Origin: Okeania sp. SIO2C9
Lineage (GTDB): Bacteria; Cyanobacteriota; Cyanobacteriia; Cyanobacteriales; Microcoleaceae
Direction of reading: 5' to 3'
DNA: 64,000 nt
Assembly: GCF_010672455.1 (NCBI RefSeq)
Contig: NZ_JAAHGO010000048.1
Span: 1-64,000, forward strand
The position numbers and the translations under genes are program-made. Below the pieces are notes generated by a model that searched no databases, was not told where the DNA came from, and saw only the letters and a list, made by a program, of their open reading frames with translations. Below are positions 49,126-58,580 of the stretch, piece by piece (the first letter of the stretch is position 1; every line of letters begins with the position of its first letter).

Positions 49126-49284
49126 TTATTCTGACTTAGCAGTAAAATTTCCTTCTTTGTGAGAGCGATCGCCTACTTTTTCTATCCAGTGGAATAACCT
49201 CTTTGAGACTTGTAGTTTACCGTTGATAATTGTGTCAGATAAAACAATTGTGCTTGCCAATATGGAGATACAAATTATACTCAT
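49126..49284 (-). CDS. Possible 52-residue exported or membrane peptide
   Basis: ATG at 49284: MSIICISILASTIVLSDTII (hydrophobic start), then NGKLQVSKRLFHWIEKVGDR, SHKEGNFTAKSE and TAA at 49126. Protein-like composition without repeat phrases; it contains a GCGATCGC site. No clear ribosome site. Divergent from the TetR gene with a 113-bp gap, a position where a regulated gene may lie. Family unknown. Confidence 0.4.
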   Translation of the reverse strand: MSIICISILASTIVLSDTIINGKLQVSKRLFHWIEKVGDRSHKEGNFTAKSE

Positions 49285-49397
49285 ATGATTAATTCTATAC
49301 TTAGACTAGACCGTATAGTTTGATTGTATTTAAAATATATAACTAAAAGTTTGATAATGTCAACTCAGAAAGAAAAAAATCTCAAGGAAAAAAGCTA

Positions 49398-50060
49398 ATG
49401 ACCAAAATCAAGAGGCTGAAAAAACACGGCCAAGGAGCTGTCGGCAAAGCAGAACAAATATTAAGAGGAGCAATACCAGAATTTCTCAAGAATGGTTATG
49501 CTTGTACCAGTATGGACAAAGTAGCCAAAGCATCAGGGGTATCGAAACAGACACTATATAGTCATTTCACAGATAAAGAAGGATTATTCAAAGCCTTAGT
49601 CAAGCGAGTAGCTACCAAAAAATTTAATTTTGTCTGGTCACAACCACTTGAAGGAGAACCAGAACAAGTATTGCGCAACTTAGCGGATAGATTACTCACA
49701 GAAAATATTAATGATACTGAATATTTAGAATTTGTTAGATTAATTATTGCTGAGTCAGGAAAATATCCAGATTTATCCAAGTTATTTTTAACTCAAATAG
49801 CAAAACCAGCAGTAGAAATTTTGACAAAATATTTGCAAGAACATCAAGAATTAAACCTTGACGATCCAGAAGCAACAGCTATAGTTTTTGTTGGTTCTTT
49901 AGTATACTTTATTCTGAATCAAAAAGTACTTCATGGTATGGAAGTAATGCCCATGGAAGCTAGCCCTTATATTGATAATTTAGTAGCTTTAATTTCTAGT
50001 AAAACAAAAAAAAATGCCTTGAAGAAGGTGTTAGGTAGTAGTTCAACAATTAATAATTAA
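49398..50060 (+). CDS. TetR/AcrR family transcriptional regulator
   Basis: 220 residues. The N-terminal TetR DNA-binding helix-turn-helix (about 20-65) has AIPEFLKNGYACTSMDKVAK then ASGVSKQTLYSHFTDKEGLF. The C-terminal ligand-binding domain (about 90-205) resembles the AefR-like TetR_C group (LRNLADRLLTENINDTEYLE, FVRLIIAESGKYPDLSKLF). The last residues, SSTINN, are encoded by an AATAATT repeat, as in the SWIM gene. Target genes unknown; the divergent 52-codon frame at 49126 is the nearest candidate. Confidence 0.92.
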   Translation: MTKIKRLKKHGQGAVGKAEQILRGAIPEFLKNGYACTSMDKVAKASGVSKQTLYSHFTDKEGLFKALVKRVATKKFNFVWSQPLEGEPEQVLRNLADRLLTENINDTEYLEFVRLIIAESGKYPDLSKLFLTQIAKPAVEILTKYLQEHQELNLDDPEATAIVFVGSLVYFILNQKVLHGMEVMPMEASPYIDNLVALISSKTKKNALKKVLGSSSTINN

Positions 50061-50149
50061 TAATTAATAATTACCTCTTCTTTTCAAGGAGAGGAAAACT
50101 TATTAAAAAAAGTTTAAATTACTGAGCAATAATAAATATCTTATAATAT

Positions 50150-50260
50150 TAGATATCTCCAGAAAAAAGGGAGTAGGGAGTAGGGAGTAGAGAGTAGGGA
50201 GAAAGAATTGATAATTGCTGTGCGATAATTGATTTGATTTTTTATTATTGGAGATGTCTA
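50150..50260. repeat. TAGATATCTCCA / TGGAGATGTCTA miniature element with GTAGGGA array
   Basis: 111 bp; ends TAGATATCTCCAG and TTGGAGATGTCTA pair with one mismatch. The interior is GGAGTAGGGAGTAGGGAGTA, period 7. Same family and size as 19104-19216. The preceding 50040-50100 is a part copy of the AATAATT/CTCTCC repeat. Confidence 0.7.
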
Positions 50261-50519
50261 TTAGATATAACTTGCCAACTTAGGCTACCCTAGTGCCGCT
50301 ACGCGGAAGTTACAAGTCAGAAGTCAGAAGTATTAATTGGTAAGGCTTTTACGATTTTGTAACTGGTCAGTTATTTCCGCCATTCTACCCAAGATAGTCA
50401 AAAGTCATAATTAAGATTTTATGTACTGAAAACTTTGAGGTTATATAGTAATTTCATTTAAGTTGCTTCAAAAACCTGGTCACTTTTAGGCCACAGCTCC
50501 GGAAGGCAACAGGTAACAG

Positions 50520-50655
50520 TTCAATAATGGATAATGGATAATGGATAATTGATAATTACCTCTCCCTAAAAGGAAGAGGATTGAATAAAAGGAAAATTAA
50601 TTCATTGTTTCTCCACGGCGAGTGAGAGGATTTTTACCTTAATTATTCCCTAAGA
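50520..50655 (+). repeat. CTCTCC repeat copy in the opcA upstream region
   Basis: Starts with GGATAAT heptamers (50525-50553), then ATTACCTCTCCCTAAAAGG and ends CCTTAATTATTCCCTAAG. The stretch 50656-50950 before opcA has no further repeat except a doubled ACTAAGGACAAAC (50856 and 50932), the second providing AAGGAC ahead of the opcA ATG. Confidence 0.65.
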
Positions 50656-50950
50656 AGGTTTGCCAGACTTTTTACTGTTAGTAAATAACCAACTCTTGTT
50701 TGACATCTCATTTGAAAACGCTATAGTAATTTCAAGCAATTATTTCAGATCATAAGTTGGAAATTATATTGTGACATCTATCTTTAAAGTAAATTGGTAT
50801 TAGTATATAGTCAGCCAAGAAAGCATGACAAAAATACTTAAATTCAGTCTTCAAGACTAAGGACAAACCCCCAAATCAGGACAAAATTATCAAGTCTAAT
50901 TACCATCAACGATTAAATAAAGAAAACTAATACTAAGGACAAACAAAAAA

Positions 50951-52312
50951 ATGACTACACCAATTGTTGCCTTACAACAACCAAAAGATATTTCTCTAGG
51001 AGAAATAGAAGAAGAATTAAGTAAAATTTGGCTTAGTCAAAATGGAGGAAAAGCAGCACCCATTGCTACCAGAGCTGCTACCTTTAGCATGGTAATTTAC
51101 GAACCAGAAGAATTTCAACAATTGCTAGGGGGATTAGGATTCTATGAAGGCCCCATTGATGGCATTCATGGGCCACAAACTAGGGATGGAATTAGAAATG
51201 CACAAAAGACATATCAATTGCCAATCACGGGTAGAGTAGACCCGGAAACCCTAGCTAAATTGCGCGAGGAATTTGCCAAACAACCAGGAGACCGACAACA
51301 AGTCACAAATATTAATGTCAGAGGATTTAGTTTAGCAGATGCGATCGCAGCTCAGAACCCCTGTCGTATAGTTACTCTGTGCCCAAATATTGGGGAGGAA
51401 GATACAGGGGTAACAGCTCAAGTATCTGCTTACTGCCCAATCCAGAAACAAAATACCTCAAATCTAGTTTGCAGTGAATATGTCACCCTACGGGGAACAA
51501 AATCAGCAATGGAAAGGGTAGGTGAAACAGTAGTATCATTAATGATTCCCGATCTACCTAAATTTGTATGGTGGAAAGCAACTCCCAACACAGACCAGGA
51601 ATTATTTCGGAGTTTGTGTGAGAGCAGCAACTGTATAATTATGGATTCCTGTTACTTTTCTGATCCAGAATCAGAGTTTTTAAAGATGCAGGAGTTGATT
51701 GATAACGAAACCTATATTGCCGATCTCAACTGGCACCGTCTTTCAGCTTGGCAAGAATTAACTGCTGCTGCTTTTGACCCTCCCCAACGACGGGCGGCTT
51801 TATTGGAAGTTGACACTATTACACTTGACTATGAAAAAGGAAATGCTGCTCAAGCACTCATGTTTTTAGGTTGGTTTGCTAGTCGTCTTGATTGGAAACC
51901 AGTTTCTTATGCAGAAGTGGGTGGTGAGTATGATATTACTCATATAAAATTTCATGGGCAAAATAATCAAGAAATTGTTGCCGAATTAGCAGCTATTCCT
52001 ACTGCTGACTTTGGTGAGATTCCTGGAGACTTAGTCGGTGTGCGTTTGGGTTCGACTAATCCTAATGCTGATATTAATTGTTGTACAATTTTGTGTTCTG
52101 AAACTACTGGTTGTATGCGTTTAGAATCTGGCGGTAAGGCGCAGTCTTGTCTGACGGAACAGGTAACAGCATTAACCGATCAGAAGGCGGAAGCGTTGAT
52201 GGCGCAGCAGTTACAACGTTGGGGAAGGGATGTTTTATATGAGGAAAGTTTAGAAATGACAGCACAGATACTGAAGTTAAATGAGAAAGAGGAGTCAGGA
52301 GTGAGGAGTTAG
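50951..52312 (+). CDS. opcA: Glucose-6-phosphate dehydrogenase assembly protein OpcA
   Basis: 453 residues. N-terminal part (about 1-50, LGEIEEELSKIW), a peptidoglycan-binding-type domain (about 50-115; QLLGGLGFYEGPIDGIHGPQ, TRDGIRNAQKTYQLPITGRV), then the OpcA domain (about 125-445; CRIVTLCP, PKFVWWK, MDSCYF, WQELTAAAFDPPQRR). OpcA is the redox-sensitive allosteric effector that assembles active glucose-6-phosphate dehydrogenase in cyanobacteria, tuning the oxidative pentose phosphate pathway. Conserved cysteines are visible in the OpcA part. It usually follows zwf; zwf is not in this window. The last residues (EESGVRS) come from a GGAGTCA array that begins before the stop. Confidence 0.93.
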   Translation: MTTPIVALQQPKDISLGEIEEELSKIWLSQNGGKAAPIATRAATFSMVIYEPEEFQQLLGGLGFYEGPIDGIHGPQTRDGIRNAQKTYQLPITGRVDPETLAKLREEFAKQPGDRQQVTNINVRGFSLADAIAAQNPCRIVTLCPNIGEEDTGVTAQVSAYCPIQKQNTSNLVCSEYVTLRGTKSAMERVGETVVSLMIPDLPKFVWWKATPNTDQELFRSLCESSNCIIMDSCYFSDPESEFLKMQELIDNETYIADLNWHRLSAWQELTAAAFDPPQRRAALLEVDTITLDYEKGNAAQALMFLGWFASRLDWKPVSYAEVGGEYDITHIKFHGQNNQEIVAELAAIPTADFGEIPGDLVGVRLGSTNPNADINCCTILCSETTGCMRLESGGKAQSCLTEQVTALTDQKAEALMAQQLQRWGRDVLYEESLEMTAQILKLNEKEESGVRS

Positions 52313-52666
52313 GAGTCAGGAGTAAATGTTTAAATCTCCTTTAAACCTCTCCGCGCAGCTTTCGGTTTATAGAAAGCATTTGGGATCTATTTAAAAACAG
52401 AGGGAGAGTGTGGGAAGGGTGGGGAGTGTGGGAGCTGTGGGAACCCACCCCTCGCCCCTCCCCCTCCCAAGAGGGGAATTTCGGGAGATGGGAGGAAATT
52501 TCAACCTGCTTTGCGCGTTCCCTTTCTTGGTCAGCATTTTTGTTCAAAAGGAAGGAACTAACTAATCTGTACGGATGTTGCATGCAACGTCCCTACCTAT
52601 TCCCTACCCCCTAAGCACGAAATCATAGCTAAATTCACCAACACCTGATTTTTTAATTTTGACTGA
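52313..52666. other. Spacer of heptamers and a palindromic unit
   Basis: GGAGTCA array around the opcA stop (52292-52322), GGGGAGTGTGGGA-type array (52408-52440), and GTACGGATGTTGCATGC...CCCTAC (52569-52596). No gene. Confidence 0.55.
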
Positions 52667-52796
52667 TATAGCAATGTGCGCTGGCATATTTACAAATTGC
52701 AGGAGATGTCCAATAGCTAAAAGTCTTATATTATCAGCCTTTTATTCCCCCTGTTGCCTGTTGCCTGTTGCCAGATGAGCTGCGCACAGCGCTATA
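52667..52796. repeat. TATAGCRMTGTGCGC-ended miniature element with TGTTGCC array
   Basis: 130 bp; ends TATAGCAATGTGCGC and GCGCACAGCGCTATA differ at two positions from a perfect inverted repeat. The interior has CCTGTTGCCTGTTGCC, period 7. A CTGATAA array follows immediately (52796-52815), just before the WD40 gene. Confidence 0.7.
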
Positions 52797-52833
52797 ACTG
52801 ATAACTGATAACTGTTCTAGAGGAGTGTAATAA

Positions 52834-55092
52834 ATGAGTGAAGTCCGTAACTGGTTGAAAAGTATTCCTGCTCAAGACAAAAAAACTGCTGTTCAAATGA
52901 GAGTTGGGGAGTTATTAGAAGCTGGAAATTTCCAACAGTTATATCAATATTTGATAGATTTTGATTTTATTAAAGCTAAAATTGCTGTCGATGACCTACA
53001 GGTATTAATAGAAGATTATAACTCAATATTACACCCTTCAAAACCATCAGATATTACCGATAAACAAATAGAAGCTTTGAGATTAATTCAAGGAGTATTT
53101 CGTCTATCAGAAGATATTATCAAACAAGATAAAAAACAACTAATAGAACAACTTTGGAGTCGTTTAGTAGGCATTGAAAATCCAGATATTAAAAACTTAT
53201 TAGAACGGGCAAAAAAAAGTAGAAGAACTGCTTGGTTGCGTCCTTTAGTTCCTACTTTTGCACCCCCCGATACAGAATTAATTCGTACTATCAAAGGTCA
53301 TACAGAAGTTATCAATACTATAGTAGTTACAACCGATAATCAATACATAATTTCCGGTGCTAGAGATAATCAAATTAAAGTATGGAATCTGGAAACAGGA
53401 AAAGAAGAATTTACTCTCACTGGTCATAAAAAAGAAGTCACATCATTAGCAGTAACATCTGATAGAAAACTACTTATTTCAGCCTCAGCAGATGAAACAA
53501 TAAAAGTTTGGGATTTAATCGAAAAAAAACCAATAATTACCCTAAATAGACATGATGCACCAGTAACTTCAGTAGTTATTACACCAGACGAAAAAGAATT
53601 TATTTCTAGTTCTGATGATGGTACTATTAAAATCTGGAATCTAGAAACAGGGGAACTTCTTCACTCTATTAAAGCTCATAAAGCAGAAGTAAAATCTGTC
53701 ACAATTACACAGGATGGAAAAAAAATAATTTCAGCTTCCTTTGACAAAACTATCAAAGTTTGGAATCGAAAAACAAGGAAATTAATTAAGACACTTAAAG
53801 GTCATACTGCAGAAGTTGAAGGAGCCGCAGTTACACCAGATGGAAAGCGAGTTATTGGATACGACCTTGATGGAGAATGGGAGTTCTTGTTCGGTTGGAT
53901 TTATGTTTGGGATATAAAAACAGGAGAACAAATATTTCAATTATCTGGTCATGATAGTGTAGTTGAATCTGTAGCAGTAACCCCTGATGGTAAACACTTA
54001 GTTTCTGCATCCGGTGATTCAACAATTAAAGTTTGGGATTTAGAAACAGGAAAAGAAATTGCTACTTTTAGAGACCATCGTTATTATGTAAATGATATTG
54101 TCATTACAAAGGATGGTAAACTGGCAATTTCTTGTGGTTCTGAGGCTAGTATAAAAGTTTGGGATTTAACAAAAGTTTGGGAAAATAATCGGGTAAATTA
54201 TACTCCTATTGGTCATCCAGAAGAGGTCGATGCTGTTGCTATTGCTCCTAATGGTAAATGGGCAATTTCTGCTGCTTGTGACTTTAGATTAAAAGTCTGG
54301 GATTTAACAAATTTTTCTGAAGTTTGTAATATAGAAATAGAAGGCTTTCAAGTAGTACGTTGTTTTGCAATTACTCCAGATAGTAAACAGATATTTATTG
54401 GTTTTAGCAGTACAGAACCTAGTACTGAAATCAGAAAAATGAAATGTCGTAATCCCAGAACTCAACAAGAAACATTAGCTTTTTTATCCCCTTTACATTT
54501 AGGGAATTTTATGGTATTAACCCCAGAAGGTGAAGCTCTTATTTCTGGATATTGGGGAAACCGTGGAATGAAGATTTGGGATTTAGAATTAAAGCAAGAA
54601 GTTGGCTATTTAGGAGGTCATGAAGAGGAGGTATCTTGTATAGCAATAAGCCCTGATGGTAAGTATGTAATTTCAGGTTCTCACGATACAAATGTTATGG
54701 TTTGGGATTTAGAAACAGAAGAAAGAGTTTTGATTTTGACTGGTCATGATGACTTAGTTAATTCTGTTGCAGTGACTCCCGATAATAAATATGTGATTTC
54801 AGGTTCTTATGATCATGATGTGAGAGTTTGGGAGTTGGAAACAGGGGAGAAAGTTGGTGTGTTTAGAGGTCATGAAAGAATTGTATTAGATGTTGTAGGA
54901 TTAGCAAAGAGTCGAGCTATCTCTGCTTCGGAAGATAAAACTTTGAAATTGTGGGATTTAACAACTAAAAAGGCGATCGCTACTTTCATTGGAAGTAGTG
55001 GATTCAAACGTTGTGCAGTTGCACCGGATGGGAGAACTATTGTTGCTGGTGATTATTTTGGGAGATTACATTTTTTATATTTGGAAGGGTGA
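52834..55092 (+). CDS. WD40-repeat protein with N-terminal helical domain
   Basis: 752 residues. Residues about 1-150 are helical (VRNWLKSIPAQDKKTAVQM; SRRTAWLRPLVPTFAPP), the linker often seen between NACHT and WD40 parts in cyanobacterial STAND proteins, but here without an NTPase. The rest is about 13 WD40 repeats (GHTEVINTIVVTTDNQYIIS, IKVWNLETGKE and variants ending in KVWDL), enough for one or two propellers. No enzyme motif. ATG at 52834 with AGAGGAG upstream. It converges on the NACHT-pentapeptide gene (270-bp gap). I infer a ligand- or partner-binding scaffold, possibly sensing for that neighbour. Confidence 0.92.
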   Translation: MSEVRNWLKSIPAQDKKTAVQMRVGELLEAGNFQQLYQYLIDFDFIKAKIAVDDLQVLIEDYNSILHPSKPSDITDKQIEALRLIQGVFRLSEDIIKQDKKQLIEQLWSRLVGIENPDIKNLLERAKKSRRTAWLRPLVPTFAPPDTELIRTIKGHTEVINTIVVTTDNQYIISGARDNQIKVWNLETGKEEFTLTGHKKEVTSLAVTSDRKLLISASADETIKVWDLIEKKPIITLNRHDAPVTSVVITPDEKEFISSSDDGTIKIWNLETGELLHSIKAHKAEVKSVTITQDGKKIISASFDKTIKVWNRKTRKLIKTLKGHTAEVEGAAVTPDGKRVIGYDLDGEWEFLFGWIYVWDIKTGEQIFQLSGHDSVVESVAVTPDGKHLVSASGDSTIKVWDLETGKEIATFRDHRYYVNDIVITKDGKLAISCGSEASIKVWDLTKVWENNRVNYTPIGHPEEVDAVAIAPNGKWAISAACDFRLKVWDLTNFSEVCNIEIEGFQVVRCFAITPDSKQIFIGFSSTEPSTEIRKMKCRNPRTQQETLAFLSPLHLGNFMVLTPEGEALISGYWGNRGMKIWDLELKQEVGYLGGHEEEVSCIAISPDGKYVISGSHDTNVMVWDLETEERVLILTGHDDLVNSVAVTPDNKYVISGSYDHDVRVWELETGEKVGVFRGHERIVLDVVGLAKSRAISASEDKTLKLWDLTTKKAIATFIGSSGFKRCAVAPDGRTIVAGDYFGRLHFLYLEG

Positions 55093-55181
55093 ATCAGAAG
55101 GAAGAAGGAAGAGGGAAGAGGGAAGAAGGAAAATATTGTTTTGTCTGAGTTTTACAGCGCTTTTCATTTCGGTAGACCACA

Positions 55182-55208
55182 GTAGGGGCGAATGGCATTC
55201 GCCCTCAC
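55182..55208. repeat. Palindromic unit GTAGGGGCGAATGGCAT
   Basis: 27 bases with paired arms GTAGGGGCGAA / TTCGCCCTCAC in the spacer after the WD40 gene. The spacer also holds GGAAGAG (55098-55130) and AAAAGTC (55259-55288) heptamers. Confidence 0.6.
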
Positions 55209-55360
55209 TAGATTTAGTAGTAGACCGACACAACTAAAATGGTGCGTTAGATTCAATTCAAAAGTCAAAAGTCAAAAGTCAAAAGTAAGAATTTTCAAGT
55301 TAAAAGCTAATACACACCTAAAACTGTGTCAGTCTACTACAAAATTTACTACTTTAAAAT

Positions 55361-58327
55361 TTACTGTTGTTGTTGACTTGCTGCTTTCGACTGAGCAACT
55401 GCTGCGGCAAATTCTGGATTTTGTTGTAGGTCTTCTGGAACTCCTCTTGCTTCATGTAAACCGATAGTATTTGACCAGTTAGTTTCATTATCCCATTTGA
55501 TATTGCTGAGGTTGGCACCACTGAGGGTGGCATCTCTGAGGGTGGCATCTCTGAGGTTGGCACCAATGAGGTTGGCATCTCTGAGGTTGGCATCTCTGAG
55601 GTTGGCATCTCTGAGGTTGGCATCTCTGAGGTTGGCATCTCTGAGGTCGGCACCAATGAGGTAGGCACCACTGAGGTTGGCACCAATGAGGTAGGCATCA
55701 ATGAGGTTGGCAACACTGAGGTTGGCACTACTGAGGTCGGCATCACTGAGGTCGGCATCACTGAGGTCGGCATCTCTGAGGTTGGCACCACTGAGGTCGG
55801 CATCACTGAGGTTGGCATCTCTGAGGTTGGAATCTCTGAGGTTGGCACCACTGAGGTCGGCATCTCTGAGAAACTTACCTACTATTTCTACAAAATTGTT
55901 AATCCCAAAACATTGACTATAACCAATAATCCTCAATAATTTTGTTTCCTCAAAATCTTCACTACCATATTGACCACAAGGATGAAAATGCAGCTGCTCC
56001 CGCAACTCCTCCTGAGACCTCCCATAACGATGCAACTTAAACAACAAAATCATCACATTCAACCCCGTATAAATATCCACCCGACGTTGCCCAGACTCAA
56101 TACCCCACTGCCACAACTGCCTCGTCTTTTTCTGAGGTAAAACTTCCTCCCTCTCCTCAATAAACTCCCCTTCACACCAGTCTAGATAAAAACCATGTAA
56201 CCGCTCAAACAACACCACCAACTCAACATGATTTTTCACCAACAACGCCATCAAATATTCCACAACCTCCACCGTCAAACTGCTATAACCAAACAGATCG
56301 TAAACCCGCCACTCAAATTCCTCATCAGACACCACATAAGTCTTACGTCGCTTCCCAGTTTTCTCCGTCAAATCTTCCAGACCTTCCACCATCCGTTTTG
56401 CACAGAGAAACTCACCAAAACTCTTGTGGAAAAACTCCACCGAATTTTCTGCCTTTGCTGCCGACTTCAAATAAAACGCAGCTAAAGCATTTTTCAATCC
56501 ATCCTCTCGCTTATTTTGCCGAGCATTCTCAATTAAATCCTGCAACTCCTTATATCCCTGTTTCAGCAGTCGGTCTTCAATCATTTTTATTGCAGCATAT
56601 TTCCCTCCAGACTGCACTACACATAACCCTGCTTCTGCCAATAAAATTTCTAAATCTTCCGGGCCCAACTTCGTAATTTCCGGATTAAGATTTTTACCCT
56701 CTTCTACTCGCTGTTTTTCCAGTACCCACTCCAACGCTTGCTCATAGACTGAGACTTTCGCCCCACCAACATCAGCATTAGCAAACATCTCTACCTGTAA
56801 CTGCTTATCCCGGTGCATTGCAGCGAGCAAATACAACAACAGTGGTTCCCGTGCCAACTCCTTAACCTGCTTCGGACATTCTTGACTCCGCAAAAACTCC
56901 CGAAACTTTTCTGTTTCCTCTTGCGCAACAATAGTCTGCCACTTCTCAAACCACCGTTTCTGAATTTCGTCATCCATGGGCAAAATACTTACCCGCTCTA
57001 AATTAGGAGGCATCAACCTTTCAATTCCATAAAGTGCTAAAGGTCTTCCAGTAATTAAAACCCGATGACTGCGCTCGTTATTTTCTGCTGCCTGTTTCTG
57101 AAACTGTGCCACTTGGTCTAAAAACACCTTCAACTCATTACTTGCACCGCGCTCCAACAACAACTCATCAAACCCATCCAGCAAAAACAGAAACCGAGTA
57201 TTGTGGTCTGTCAACCAACCACTATCGCTAGTAACAAAATCTCTACCCACTGCATTAGCTAGAGTCTCATCAATATTTGCAGCAAAATTTCTTATATCCC
57301 GTAACCGAATTAAAATCGGCGTATATATAGGATGTAATTCCTGACGTACCCAGTCAGCAAACATTCGGCAAAATACACTTTTTCCTCTTCCCGGCCCTGC
57401 TTGAATAAATAACACCTGTTTATCTTTCTTTTCATCCAACAAAATTGTTTTGGCCCACTCCTCAATATTCTGGGGTGTTGCTGTTTGTTCAACCTTCCCA
57501 TCGGAGTTAACAGGTTTAACTTCTAGTGGTACATAAATTTGTCGAAAAGTAAAATTTTCATCAAATACTTTTTCCTGTGGTTTAGTAGCGATCGCCTCCT
57601 TCAAATAATTATCAATACTGCCATAAACCTCCAAATCTTGCTGCCATCCATACCCATAAATTCCAGCTAATTTCTTAGCATTGTCTTTCACCTGTACCAC
57701 TGCTTCTTTCATATAACGGTGGGTACTGCGAGAAACTCTTTCGGCAACAATTTTAGCTTGATTTTCAGCTAAACCAGATTCTTTAAAACGTTCAATCAAA
57801 ATTTCATCAAACTTTTCCCTCCAAGGTGAATCATAGAAACTAACCAAAATTTTCCAAGGTCCTTTGTCATTAAAATTAATTTCTTCATCCAAATTTTGAA
57901 TCCGTTTTTGTACCGCATCCGATGCCTCAGTTTCTGTCAGTTTTTCCGATATTTCAGGATGGTATATTAAAAATCTTCGTAAACTTTCTAAATAAGCAAC
58001 CTGAGCCACCAATTGTACTTCATCTTCTAAAGTAGGCTCCTGACGAGTTTTTTCAATAATAAAAGTAATAATTCCAGTTGCAATAGGCAAAAAAGGTAAA
58101 CCAGCCCCAGCAACTTTTCCAAGGGGAGAATTTAGTACATCCAAAACTGAATCAATATTCTCAATAAAAGGTTTTAATTCTTTAGCATCCTTATTTTCTT
58201 GTAGAGCTTTTGCTATTTCCAAAACAGCCTTACCAGACTCAACTCCACCTTTAACAGTTTCTGATAAATTCAATTCTATTTCTGTGTTGAGAACTCGCCA
58301 AATATTCCGCCAGAGTTTACTTGCCAT
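55361..58327 (-). CDS. NACHT-domain STAND NTPase with C-terminal pentapeptide repeats
   Basis: 988 residues. An N-terminal region (about 1-250) of unknown fold has a hydrophobic stretch (GAGLPFLPIATGIITFII, about 75-95). The NACHT NTPase follows (about 310-480): Walker A FIQAGPGRGKSVF, Walker B FLFLLDGFDELLLERG, sensor VLITGRPLALYGIERL. Then a helical region (about 480-840) and pentapeptide repeats (about 845-955; DADLSGANLRDSNLRDANLS). Proteins of this build act as switches, and many bacterial NACHT proteins are antiphage defence factors. The DNA of the repeat region is near-identical in 15-base units. All ATPase motifs are intact. Convergent with the WD40 gene. Confidence 0.93.
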   Translation of the reverse strand: MASKLWRNIWRVLNTEIELNLSETVKGGVESGKAVLEIAKALQENKDAKELKPFIENIDSVLDVLNSPLGKVAGAGLPFLPIATGIITFIIEKTRQEPTLEDEVQLVAQVAYLESLRRFLIYHPEISEKLTETEASDAVQKRIQNLDEEINFNDKGPWKILVSFYDSPWREKFDEILIERFKESGLAENQAKIVAERVSRSTHRYMKEAVVQVKDNAKKLAGIYGYGWQQDLEVYGSIDNYLKEAIATKPQEKVFDENFTFRQIYVPLEVKPVNSDGKVEQTATPQNIEEWAKTILLDEKKDKQVLFIQAGPGRGKSVFCRMFADWVRQELHPIYTPILIRLRDIRNFAANIDETLANAVGRDFVTSDSGWLTDHNTRFLFLLDGFDELLLERGASNELKVFLDQVAQFQKQAAENNERSHRVLITGRPLALYGIERLMPPNLERVSILPMDDEIQKRWFEKWQTIVAQEETEKFREFLRSQECPKQVKELAREPLLLYLLAAMHRDKQLQVEMFANADVGGAKVSVYEQALEWVLEKQRVEEGKNLNPEITKLGPEDLEILLAEAGLCVVQSGGKYAAIKMIEDRLLKQGYKELQDLIENARQNKREDGLKNALAAFYLKSAAKAENSVEFFHKSFGEFLCAKRMVEGLEDLTEKTGKRRKTYVVSDEEFEWRVYDLFGYSSLTVEVVEYLMALLVKNHVELVVLFERLHGFYLDWCEGEFIEEREEVLPQKKTRQLWQWGIESGQRRVDIYTGLNVMILLFKLHRYGRSQEELREQLHFHPCGQYGSEDFEETKLLRIIGYSQCFGINNFVEIVGKFLRDADLSGANLRDSNLRDANLSDADLSGANLRDADLSDADLSDADLSSANLSVANLIDAYLIGANLSGAYLIGADLRDANLRDANLRDANLRDANLRDANLIGANLRDATLRDATLSGANLSNIKWDNETNWSNTIGLHEARGVPEDLQQNPEFAAAVAQSKAASQQQQ
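55500..55868 (-). repeat. 15-base coding repeats within the pentapeptide region
   Basis: The unit CTGAGGTTGGCATCT and variants (GGTCGGCACCA, GGTAGGCATCA) are tandemly repeated more than 20 times over about 360 bp, nearly identical at DNA level. Translated on the minus strand they give DANLR/DADLS pentapeptides. Spurious long frames on the other strands come from this. Confidence 0.9.
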
Positions 58328-58401
58328 AGTTAATATCTCCTCCTTTAATTTTTGCCCAATATATTTGTATATCTACAGTTTGATTTCTGTAAATTCCCGA
58401 T

Positions 58402-58535
58402 GTTATATCATGTCCGGATGATTAGGTATAATTAAAGCTTGTAGTAGGGCTTCAGCCCGAAATTTAGATAGATAGGGCTAAAGCCCAACTACAAGCAAAA
58501 ACTTTTTTATCACTGATTATTCGGAAATAGATAAC
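58402..58535. repeat. ATCATGTCCGG stem-loop element with GGGCTTCAGCCC hairpin
   Basis: 134 bp. Outer ends GTTATATCATGTCCGG and CGGAAATAGATAAC pair imperfectly. Inside are GTAGTAGGGCTTCAGCCCG and GGGCTAAAGCCCAACTAC. Same length and build as 31272-31405. Right after it is a GTAGGGACGTTGCATGC unit (from 58539). Confidence 0.65.
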
Positions 58536-58580
58536 CCTGTAGGGACGTTGCATGCAACTTTATGGTTTACTCAGCGGTAC

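Noticed and set aside
55354-55863. A 169-codon frame of PTSVM/PTSEM repeats
   Set aside because: It is another frame of the 15-base pentapeptide-coding array of the NACHT gene; any frame of such DNA stays open. The NACHT frame is the one continuous with a recognised protein.
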